Origin: Ancylobacter novellus
GTDB lineage: Bacteria > Pseudomonadota > Alphaproteobacteria > Rhizobiales > Xanthobacteraceae
DNA: 64,000 nucleotides
Reading direction: 5' to 3'
Assembly: GCA_003241485.1 (NCBI GenBank)
Contig: QFQD01000004.1
Coordinates: 55,089-119,088 of the forward strand
Of the stretch, positions 27,866-35,377 are shown piece after piece; the stretch's first letter is position 1; the number at the start of each line of letters is the position of its first letter. Both the position numbers and the translations under genes were made by a program. The notes under the pieces were generated by a model that saw only the letters and a list, made by a program, of their open reading frames with translations, searched no databases and was not told the origin of the DNA.

Positions 27866-30091
27866 TTAGAGGAAGCTCTGCGGGTCGATGTCGATCTCGA
27901 CCCGTAGGCTACCGGTGGCGCGCGGGGCGTTGGCCATCCAGCCGCGCACATAGCCGGAAAGATCGAAGCCGCGTTCGGAACGGACGAGCAGGCGGAAACG
28001 GTGCCGGCCGCGGATCAGCGCCAGCGGCGCCTCGGCGGGGCCGAGCACCCGCACCTCGTTGGACAGGGGCGAACAGGCGGCCAGCGCGCGCGCATGCGAC
28101 TGCGCCGCGTGGGCGTCCGTCGCCGAGATCACCAGCGCGGCAAAGCGGGCGAAGGGCGGCAGGCGCGCTTCCTCGCGCACGGCGATTTCCCGGTCATAGA
28201 AGGCGTCGCGGTCGCCGGCCACCAGCGCCTGCATCACCGGGTGCTCGGGCATGTAGGTCTGCAGGAAGGCCCGGCCTTCCACATTGTGCCGCCCGGCGCG
28301 GCCGGCGACCTGGTGCAGCAGCTGGAAGGTGCGCTCCGCCGCGCGCGGGTCGCCATGGCCGAGCCCGACATCCGCATCGATGACGCCGACCATGGCGAGG
28401 CCGGGAAAATTATGCCCCTTGGCGACGAGCTGGGTGCCGACGATGACATCGACCTCGCCATCCTCGATCGCCTTCAGCTCGGCGCGCAGCCGCTCCACAC
28501 CGCCGGCGAGATCGCTGGAGAGAACCTGTGTGCGCACATTGGGCAACAGGGTGGTGACTTCCTCGTGCAGCCGCTCCACCCCGGGTCCGCAGGGAATGAG
28601 CGCGTTCGGCTCATGGCAGTGCGGGCATTCGTTCGGCACCGGCATGGCATAGCCGCACTGGTGGCATTCGAGCCGGCGGCGGAAGCGGTGCTCCACCAGC
28701 CAGCTTGAACAGGACGGGCATTTGATGCGGTGGCCGCAGGCCCGGCACAGGGTGAGTGGCGCGTAGCCGCGCCGATTGAGGAACAGCAGCGCCTGCGCGC
28801 CGGCCTCGATGGTACGGGTCATCTCCTCCGCGAGGCGCGGGGCGATCCAGCGCCCGCGCGGGGGGCCTTCCTTGCGCAGGTCGATCGGCTCCAGCCGCGG
28901 CACCCGCGTGCCGGCGAAGCGCTCGGGCAAGGCGAGACGCGTATAGCGCCCGCGCCGGGCATTGACTTCGGTCTCGATGGAGGGCGTGGCGGAGACGAGG
29001 GCGATGGGCGCCTGCTCCAGCCGGGCGCGGACCACCGCCATGTCGCGAGCATGGTAGTGGACGCCGTCCTCCTGCTTGTAGGCGCTGTCGTGCTCTTCAT
29101 CGACGATGACGAAGCCGAGATCGGCATAGGGCAGGAAGAGCGCCGAACGCGCGCCGACCACCACACTGACCTCGCCCGAGGCGACGCCGCGAAACACCCG
29201 CCCGCGCCGCTTCGAGCCGACCGCCGAGTGCCATTCCGCCGGCTTGACGCCGAACCGGCGGGCGAAGCGGTCGAGAAATGCCTGGGTCAGGGCGATTTCC
29301 GGCATCAGGATCAGCGTCTGCCGCCCCTGCCGTATGGTTTCGGCCACCGCCTCGAAATAGGTCTCGGTCTTGCCCGAGCCGGTGACGCCATCGATGAGGA
29401 AGGGGGCGAAGGCGCGGGCCTTCACCGCTTCCACGAGGCGCGCAGCCGCTTCCGCCTGTGCGGGCAGCAAGTCGGGCGCCGCATGGTCGGGGTCGGGCGC
29501 CTCGGCGGCGGGTTCGGGCGGCAGGACGAGGGTTTCCAGCACACCGTCGTCGATCAGCCCGTCAATGACGGAGGGCGAGACGCCGGCCTCGCGCGCCGCA
29601 TCGGTTTTCGAGCGGACAAAGCCGTCCGCCAGCGCCTCGACAGTTCTTTCGCGCGCAGCGGTGCGGCGTTCCGGCGCCTTGCCGGTGAGCCGCACGCCGA
29701 TGCGCTCGCGGGTGATGCCGGCGCTTTCGTCATGGCGCAAAGCGAGGCGCAGCACCATGCCGGGCGGCGCGACGGTGTATTCCGCGATCCAGCGGATGAA
29801 GGCGATCATCTCCGGTCGCAGCGGCGCGACATCATAGCGGCGCTGGATGGATTTGAGCTTGGCAGGGTCGACCTGCGGGGCGCCCTCCGCGCGCGGCCAC
29901 ACGCAGCCGAGCATGTTGCGGGTCCCGAGCGGGACCACGACGATATCGCCGGGCGCGACCTGCATCCCCTCCGGCACGCGGTAGGAATAGGCCGAGCCCA
30001 CCGCCAGCGGCAGCAGCACGTCGACCACGTGCGCGTGCGTTGGGAAAAGAGACATGGAATCGGGGCGGGTCTCGGTCATCGCAGAACTCAT
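27866..30091 (-). CDS. priA: Primosomal replication restart helicase
   Basis: 741 residues. 3'-5' DNA helicase that reloads the replisome at stalled forks. It has the N-terminal 3' DNA-binding domain (AYSYRVPEGMQVAPGDIVVVPLG), Walker A GVTGSGKT, the DEEH box (VIVDEEHDSAYKQ), and eight zinc-binding cysteines between CRACGHRIKCPSC and CHQCGYAMPVPNECPHC. The helicase C-terminal motifs (VGTQLVAKGHNFP, HQVAGRAGR) are intact. ATG at 30091; ATGs at 30079 and 30055 are alternatives. Divergent from xerC, 107 bases apart. Confidence 0.95.
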   Translation of the reverse strand: MSSAMTETRPDSMSLFPTHAHVVDVLLPLAVGSAYSYRVPEGMQVAPGDIVVVPLGTRNMLGCVWPRAEGAPQVDPAKLKSIQRRYDVAPLRPEMIAFIRWIAEYTVAPPGMVLRLALRHDESAGITRERIGVRLTGKAPERRTAARERTVEALADGFVRSKTDAAREAGVSPSVIDGLIDDGVLETLVLPPEPAAEAPDPDHAAPDLLPAQAEAAARLVEAVKARAFAPFLIDGVTGSGKTETYFEAVAETIRQGRQTLILMPEIALTQAFLDRFARRFGVKPAEWHSAVGSKRRGRVFRGVASGEVSVVVGARSALFLPYADLGFVIVDEEHDSAYKQEDGVHYHARDMAVVRARLEQAPIALVSATPSIETEVNARRGRYTRLALPERFAGTRVPRLEPIDLRKEGPPRGRWIAPRLAEEMTRTIEAGAQALLFLNRRGYAPLTLCRACGHRIKCPSCSSWLVEHRFRRRLECHQCGYAMPVPNECPHCHEPNALIPCGPGVERLHEEVTTLLPNVRTQVLSSDLAGGVERLRAELKAIEDGEVDVIVGTQLVAKGHNFPGLAMVGVIDADVGLGHGDPRAAERTFQLLHQVAGRAGRHNVEGRAFLQTYMPEHPVMQALVAGDRDAFYDREIAVREEARLPPFARFAALVISATDAHAAQSHARALAACSPLSNEVRVLGPAEAPLALIRGRHRFRLLVRSERGFDLSGYVRGWMANAPRATGSLRVEIDIDPQSFL

Positions 30092-30198
30092 AGCGCATCG
30101 CGGCAGGGGTGGTTACTCCTCCCGGCAAAGGTGGAGGGCGTCGACGAAACCGAAAGGGATGGTGTGCTAGTCTCAGGGCCGGTTCGCAGGAGAAACCC

Positions 30199-31185
30199 AT
30201 GGCAGCGAGCGATGCGCAGAAGGCGGCGCGGGCAGAACGCGGGCTGATCGCCGGGGCGACGCCGGATGTCGGCGAGGCGTTGACCCAGTGGCTCGGGCGG
30301 CTAGGCCATGAGCGCCGGCTCTCGCCCAAGACGCGCGAGGCCTATGCGCGCGACGTCTCCACCTTTCTCGGCCTGCTGGCGCGCCATCTCGGCCGCCCGC
30401 CGGACCTTAAGGCGCTGGCCGACATGCACCCGCGCGATGTGCGCGCGGTGATCGCCGCCCGGCGGGCCGAGGGCATCGAGCCACGCACGCAGATGCGCTT
30501 TCTCGCCGCCGCGCGCTCCTTCGGTCGCCACATGGAGCGCGAGGGGCTGGGCAAGGTCGGCGCGCTCACCGCGGTGCGGGCGCCGCGCATTCCCCGCACT
30601 CTGCCGCGCCCGCTGTCCCCATCCGATGCGCGCGCCATGGCCGATCCGGCGACCCGGGCCGGAGAGGAGCGCGAGCCCTGGGTGCTGATGCGCGACGCGG
30701 CGGTGATCGCGCTGCTCTACGGCTCGGGGCTACGCATTTCCGAGGCGCTGGGGCTGATGCGCCGCGACATGCCCGTGCCGGGACGCGGCGACCAGATCAT
30801 CGTCCATGGCAAGGGCGGCAAGACCCGCATGGTGCCGCTGCTGCGCACCGTGGTCGACATGGTCGACGCCTATGCCCGCGCCTGTCCTTATGAACTTGAG
30901 CCGGAAAAGGCGCTGTTTCGCGGCACCAAGGGCGGGCCGCTCTCGCCGCGCATCGTGCAACTGGCGGTGGAGCGCATGCGCGGCAGCCTCGGCCTGCCCG
31001 ATAGTGCGACGCCGCATGCGCTGCGCCATTCTTTCGCGACGCATCTGCTGGGGCGCGGCGGCGACCTGCGCTCGATCCAGGAACTTCTCGGCCATGCCTC
31101 GCTTTCCACCACGCAGATCTATGCGGCGGTGGATTCGACCGCGCTGATGGCGGCGTGGAAGGCGGCGCACCCCCGCGCCCGGTAG
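30199..31185 (+). CDS. xerC: Tyrosine recombinase XerC
   Basis: 328 residues. With XerD it resolves chromosome dimers at dif. An N-terminal SAM-like domain (about 25-115) is followed by the catalytic domain. Catalytic residues are Arg179 (SGLRISE), Lys205 (HGKGG), His273 and Arg276 (HALRHSF), His299 (LLGHASLSTTQIY) and Tyr308. The start ATG at 30199 has AGGAG at good spacing. Housekeeping type; no att-site or phage genes around it. A VOC gene follows after nine bases. Confidence 0.93.
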   Translation: MAASDAQKAARAERGLIAGATPDVGEALTQWLGRLGHERRLSPKTREAYARDVSTFLGLLARHLGRPPDLKALADMHPRDVRAVIAARRAEGIEPRTQMRFLAAARSFGRHMEREGLGKVGALTAVRAPRIPRTLPRPLSPSDARAMADPATRAGEEREPWVLMRDAAVIALLYGSGLRISEALGLMRRDMPVPGRGDQIIVHGKGGKTRMVPLLRTVVDMVDAYARACPYELEPEKALFRGTKGGPLSPRIVQLAVERMRGSLGLPDSATPHALRHSFATHLLGRGGDLRSIQELLGHASLSTTQIYAAVDSTALMAAWKAAHPRAR

Positions 31186-31194
31186 GAGAGAGCG

Positions 31195-31629
31195 ATGCAG
31201 CGCATACGGCCGGTCATCGAGCACATGTCGATCGGCGTTTCGGATTATGAGCGCTCGGTCGCCTTCTACGACGCGGCGCTGGCGCCGCTCGGCTTCACCC
31301 GTGTCATGACCTTCACTGAAGCGGAGGGGGAGTCCGCCTGCTGGGGCCCCGAAGACGAGCTGCCGTCGCCGGAGGGCACGCCGGGCGCCGCGCCGTTCTG
31401 GATCCAGCACCGGGCGGACAAGGTCGAGCCACCGCCGGGCTTTCACCTTTGCTTCATGGCGCCCTCGCGCGCGGCGGTCGAGGCGTTTCATGCCGCAGGG
31501 CTGGCGGCCGGCGGGCGCGATGAAGGCGCGCCGGGGCTGCGCCCGCTTTATGGGGAGGGGTATTATGCGGCCTTCCTGTTCGACCCGGATGGCTGGAAGA
31601 TCGAGGCCGTCACCTACACGGATGCGTGA
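31195..31629 (+). CDS. VOC (glyoxalase/dioxygenase superfamily) protein
   Basis: 144 residues, one VOC module: IEHMSIGVSDYERSVAFYDAALAPLGF at the start and FLFDPDGWKIEAVTY at the end. AGGAGAG precedes the ATG. It resembles the protein at 2771-3169 (both have GAPGLRP and YYxAFxxDPDG) but is longer by an insertion around CWGPEDELPSPEG. Substrate unknown. Probably cotranscribed with xerC. Confidence 0.85.
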   Translation: MQRIRPVIEHMSIGVSDYERSVAFYDAALAPLGFTRVMTFTEAEGESACWGPEDELPSPEGTPGAAPFWIQHRADKVEPPPGFHLCFMAPSRAAVEAFHAAGLAAGGRDEGAPGLRPLYGEGYYAAFLFDPDGWKIEAVTYTDA

Positions 31630-31739
31630 GAGAGCGGCTTTTGTCTTACCTTAGGTTATCAACCACCGCTGGCGCGCTTTTCATCGTGCCCGCCGGGCGT
31701 ACACTGGCTGTCATCGCAAGCAGCCAGAGGAGACCACGC

Positions 31740-31871
31740 ATGAAGAAAATCGTGACGGCCCTGTGCGCCCTGTCCTTCACCGCCGCCCTTTCGGGCGCGG
31801 CGCTGGCGGATTGCTACCAGGGCCATGCCTCGGCGAAGCCCACGGTGGCGACCGACACCAAGGGCAGCTGA
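31740..31871 (+). CDS. Tiny exported peptide
   Basis: 43 residues. MKKIVTALCALSFTAALSGAALA is a textbook signal peptide; the mature part would be only about 20 residues (DCYQGHASAKPTVATDTKGS) with one Cys. AGAGGAGA lies upstream of the ATG at 31740 at good spacing, and a strong terminator follows 26 bases after the stop, so the unit looks real. It could be a shortened member of a longer secreted family. Function unknown. Confidence 0.6.
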   Translation: MKKIVTALCALSFTAALSGAALADCYQGHASAKPTVATDTKGS

Positions 31872-31897
31872 TCCTTCTCCACTCCCCCGCCAAACGC

Positions 31898-31930
31898 GAC
31901 GGCCCGGAGAGCGCTCTCCGGGCCGTCGTC
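31898..31930. terminator. Strong terminator between the tiny exported peptide and lpd
   Basis: A 15-base perfect palindromic arm, GACGGCCCGGAGAGC (31898-31912) against GCTCTCCGGGCCGTC (31913-31927), then GTCGTTT. It is placed to end the plus-strand unit and faces the convergent lpd gene. Confidence 0.75.
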
Positions 31931-31967
31931 GTTTCCAGCGCTATGAGGGGCCCGTGCGGGTACGCGC

Positions 31968-33368
31968 TCACATGTGGATGGAGCGCTTCTCCACCGCCAT
32001 GGCCGCTTCCTTCACCGCTTCCGAGCGGGTGGGGTGGGCGTGGCAGGTGCGGGCGAGGTCTTCGGACGAGCCGCCGAATTCCATCAGCACCGCCGCCTCG
32101 TGAATCAGTTCGCCGGCCTCGATGCCGATGATGTGGACGCCGAGCACGCGGTCGTTGGTCGCGTCCGCCAGCACCTTCACGAAGCCGTCCGTTTCGTCAT
32201 TGGCCTTGGCGCGGCCATTGGCGAGGAAGGGGAACTTGCCGACCTTGTAGTCGATGCCGGCTTCCTTCAGCTCCTCCTCGGACTTGCCGACCGAGGCGAC
32301 TTCCGGCGAGGTGTAGACCACCGCGGGGATGACGTCGTAATTCACATGCCCGGCCTGACCGGCCAGCAGTTCGGCGAGGGCGACGCCCTCATCCTCGGCC
32401 TTGTGGGCGAGCATGGGGCCGGCAATGGCGTCGCCAATGGCGAAGATGCCGGGCACGTTGGTGCGGTAGTAATGATCGGTGACGACGCGGCCGCGCTTGT
32501 CCTTCTCGACGCCGAGCGCTTCCAGCCCGAGCCCTTCCGTGTAGGCCACGCGGCCGATGGCAACCAGCACCACATCGGCCTCGATCGTCTCGGCGGCGCC
32601 GCCGGCGGCCGGCTCGACCGACACCTTGAGCGTCGTGCCGGTGGTGTCGACGCCAGTGACCTTGGACCCCAGTTTGAAGTCCATGCCCTGCTTCTGCAGG
32701 ATGCGCTGGAAGGACTTCGCCACATCGAGGTCCATGCCCGGCAGGATGCGGTCGAGATATTCGACCACCGTTACCTGCGAGCCGAGGCGGCGCCACACGC
32801 TGCCCAGCTCCAGCCCGATGACGCCGGCGCCGACCACCACGAGCTTGCCCGGAACCTTGTCCAGCGCGATGCCGCCGGTGGAGGAGATGATGCGGGTTTC
32901 GTCGATCTCGATGCCGGGGAGCTTCGCCACATCCGATCCGGTGGCGATGACGATGGCGGTGGTCTCAAGCGTCTGGCTGCCGCCGGCGGCGAGCGCGACG
33001 TCCACCTTGCCGGGGGCCGGGATGCTGGCCGTGCCGTGATACGTGTCGATCTTGTTCTTCTTCATCAGGAAGGCGACACCCTTGGTGTTGCCCTCCACCG
33101 CCTGATCCTTGAAGGCCAGAAACGCCTTGTGGTCGAGCTTGGGGGGATCGACCACGATGCCGAGCTTGGCGAAGTTGTGGTGTGCCTCCTCGAACATATG
33201 CGAGGCGTGCAGCAGCGCCTTGGAGGGGATGCAGCCGATGTTGAGGCAGGTGCCGCCGAAGCTGGCGCGCTTCTCGACCACCGCGACCTTGAGCCCGAGC
33301 TGGGCGGCGCGGATGGCGCACACATAGCCGCCGGGGCCGGTGCCGATGACGACGAGATCGTAGGACAT
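31968..33368 (-). CDS. lpdA: Dihydrolipoyl dehydrogenase (E3)
   Basis: 466 residues. Re-oxidises dihydrolipoamide of 2-oxo-acid dehydrogenase complexes, here most likely 2-oxoglutarate dehydrogenase given sucA/sucB upstream. FAD motif GTGPGG (9-14), redox disulfide Cys41/Cys46 in GGTCLNIGCIPSK, NAD motif GAGVIGLELG and the C-terminal catalytic His in HAHPTRSE. Part of the minus-strand TCA block, separated from sucB by a LysE-type transporter. Confidence 0.95.
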   Translation of the reverse strand: MSYDLVVIGTGPGGYVCAIRAAQLGLKVAVVEKRASFGGTCLNIGCIPSKALLHASHMFEEAHHNFAKLGIVVDPPKLDHKAFLAFKDQAVEGNTKGVAFLMKKNKIDTYHGTASIPAPGKVDVALAAGGSQTLETTAIVIATGSDVAKLPGIEIDETRIISSTGGIALDKVPGKLVVVGAGVIGLELGSVWRRLGSQVTVVEYLDRILPGMDLDVAKSFQRILQKQGMDFKLGSKVTGVDTTGTTLKVSVEPAAGGAAETIEADVVLVAIGRVAYTEGLGLEALGVEKDKRGRVVTDHYYRTNVPGIFAIGDAIAGPMLAHKAEDEGVALAELLAGQAGHVNYDVIPAVVYTSPEVASVGKSEEELKEAGIDYKVGKFPFLANGRAKANDETDGFVKVLADATNDRVLGVHIIGIEAGELIHEAAVLMEFGGSSEDLARTCHAHPTRSEAVKEAAMAVEKRSIHM

Positions 33369-33397
33369 GGACGCAGCTTCCCTGGATTCGAAAGTGG

Positions 33398-34039
33398 TCA
33401 GCCCGCCTTCTGGACGGCGAGGCGAAGGCCGAGCAGCACGAAGGTCGCGCCGGTCACCCGGTTGAACCAGCGGCCGCCGGCCGCGAAGCGTGCCCGCACG
33501 GCGGGATTGGTGAAGAACAAGGTGACGCCGGCGAACCAGGCGATGAGCGCGCTCGCCATGCCGATGCCATAGAGAAAGACCACCGGCACCGGCGTCTCAT
33601 GGCTCACCATCGCCGAGAACAGCGACAGGAAGAACAGCACCGGCTTGGGGTTCAGCGCATTGGTCAGGAAGCCCATGCCGAAGCAGGCCGGCAGCGACAC
33701 GCGTCCTGCCTTTCCGGCATCGGCCGCAAGGGCGCGCTCGTCGAAATTCATCGGCTTCTCGAAGAAGGAGCGGATGCCGAGATAGACGAGATAGGCGACG
33801 CCCAGCCACTTGATAAGCGCGAACAGCGCCAGCGACTGGGAGACGATGAGGCCGATGCCGAGGATGGTGTAGGAGATATGGAACAGCAGAGAGGCGCCGA
33901 TGCCGAAGCTGGTGACCAGCGCGGCCTTGCGGCCGTGCACCACGCTCTGGCGCACGACGAGGGCGAAATCCGCCCCCGGCGCGACGATTACCACCGCGAA
34001 CACGGCCATCAGGGCCGCGAATTCGCTCAAGTAGGTCAT
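33398..34039 (-). CDS. LysE/RhtB-family exporter
   Basis: 213 residues, about six membrane segments. The family mark APGADFALVVRQSVVHGRKAAL near residues 21-42 and NALNPKPVLFFLSLF are present. Members export amino acids or homoserine lactones; the substrate is unknown. It is inserted between sucB and lpdA on the same strand with short gaps (28 and 29 bases), so it is probably cotranscribed with them, which is unusual company for TCA genes. Confidence 0.88.
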   Translation of the reverse strand: MTYLSEFAALMAVFAVVIVAPGADFALVVRQSVVHGRKAALVTSFGIGASLLFHISYTILGIGLIVSQSLALFALIKWLGVAYLVYLGIRSFFEKPMNFDERALAADAGKAGRVSLPACFGMGFLTNALNPKPVLFFLSLFSAMVSHETPVPVVFLYGIGMASALIAWFAGVTLFFTNPAVRARFAAGGRWFNRVTGATFVLLGLRLAVQKAG

Positions 34040-34067
34040 TCTCCCCTCCGCCGGAGTCTCGTCCGGA

Positions 34068-35321
34068 TCACAGATCCAGCACGAGGCGGGTCGGATCCTC
34101 CAGCGCTTCCTTGACGCGCACGAGGAAGGTGACGGCGCCCTTGCCGTCGACGATGCGGTGGTCGTAGCTCAGCGCGAGATACATCATCGGACGTACGACG
34201 ATCTGCCCCTTCACCACGACCGGGCGCTCCTCGATGCGGTGCATGCCGAGAATGCCGGACTGCGGTGCGTTGAGGATCGGGGTCGACATCAGCGAACCGT
34301 AGATGCCGCCATTGGTGATGGTGAAGGTGCCGCCCTGCATGTCCTCGATGCCGAGCTTGCCGTCGCGCGCCTTGCGGCCGAGGCTGGCGATGTTCTTCTC
34401 GATACCGGCGATGGAGAGCTCGTCCGCATTGCGCACCACGGGCACGACAAGGCCCTTGTCGGTGCCGACGGCGATGCCGATGTGGTAGTAGTTCTTGTAG
34501 ACGAGGTCCTGGCCGTCGATCTCGGCATTCACCTCGGGCACGTCCTTCAGGGCCTGGATCACCGCCTTGGTGAAGAAGCCCATGAAGCCCAGCTTGGTGC
34601 CGTGCTTCTTCTCGAACACGTCCTTGTACTGCGCGCGCAGGCTCATCACCGCCGACATGTCGACATCGTTGAAGGTGGTGAGCATCGCCGCCGCATTCTG
34701 CGCATCCTTCAGCCGCTTGGCGATGGTGAGGCGCAGCTTGGTCATCTTCACGCGCTCTTCGCGCGAGGCATCGTCCGGCGCCGAGGGCGCGCGCACGCTG
34801 ACCGGCGCGGGGGCGGCCGGCGCCGGGGCGGAAGCGCCCGTGGCGATGGCGGAGAGCACGTCGCCCTTGGTCACGCGGCCATCCTTGCCGGAGCCGGCGA
34901 GCAGGGCCGGGTTGATGCCGGCTTCCGCCGAGATCTTGGCGACGGCGGGGCCGTTCGACGCGGCCGCGGCCGGGGCAGCCGCGGGAGTGGGCGCTGCCGC
35001 AGGAGCGGCAGGAGCGGCAGCCTTCGGAGCTTCCGCCTTGGCGGGCGCGGCGGCAGCGGGCGCGGCCTGCGCACCCGAACCGGCGCCGATCGAACCGAGC
35101 AGGGCGCCGACGCCGACCGTCTCGCCATCCTTGGCGATGATCTCGGAGAGCACGCCGGCCGCCGGGGCCGGGACCTCGATCGTGACCTTGTCGGTCTCCA
35201 GTTCGACGATGGGCTCATCGGCGGCGACCGCGTCGCCCGCCTTCTTGAACCACTTGCCGATGGTTGCCTCGGTGACCGATTCGCCCAGCGTCGGAACGCG
35301 GATCTCGGTGGCCATGCTCAT
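34068..35321 (-). CDS. sucB: 2-oxoglutarate dehydrogenase E2, dihydrolipoyl succinyltransferase
   Basis: 417 residues. Lipoyl domain (1-78) with the lipoylated Lys45 in ELETDKVTIEV. An Ala/Pro-rich swinging linker (about 80-125), a peripheral subunit-binding domain (INPALLAGSGKDGRVTKGDVL) and the catalytic domain with the active-site His in SYDHRIVDGKGAV follow. A single lipoyl domain and VPTLGESVTEATIG mark the succinyl type. Lies between sucA and lysE/lpdA. Confidence 0.96.
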   Translation of the reverse strand: MSMATEIRVPTLGESVTEATIGKWFKKAGDAVAADEPIVELETDKVTIEVPAPAAGVLSEIIAKDGETVGVGALLGSIGAGSGAQAAPAAAAPAKAEAPKAAAPAAPAAAPTPAAAPAAAASNGPAVAKISAEAGINPALLAGSGKDGRVTKGDVLSAIATGASAPAPAAPAPVSVRAPSAPDDASREERVKMTKLRLTIAKRLKDAQNAAAMLTTFNDVDMSAVMSLRAQYKDVFEKKHGTKLGFMGFFTKAVIQALKDVPEVNAEIDGQDLVYKNYYHIGIAVGTDKGLVVPVVRNADELSIAGIEKNIASLGRKARDGKLGIEDMQGGTFTITNGGIYGSLMSTPILNAPQSGILGMHRIEERPVVVKGQIVVRPMMYLALSYDHRIVDGKGAVTFLVRVKEALEDPTRLVLDL

Positions 35322-35377
35322 GTTTCCTCACCGTTTGCCGGCCCGACCGCCGGCACTGCCTCGGATGTAGTCGATGC

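Noticed and set aside
30199..31185. Tyrosine recombinase as a sign of an integrated element
   Set aside because: It is the housekeeping XerC type beside priA, with no att repeats, tRNA junction or phage genes.
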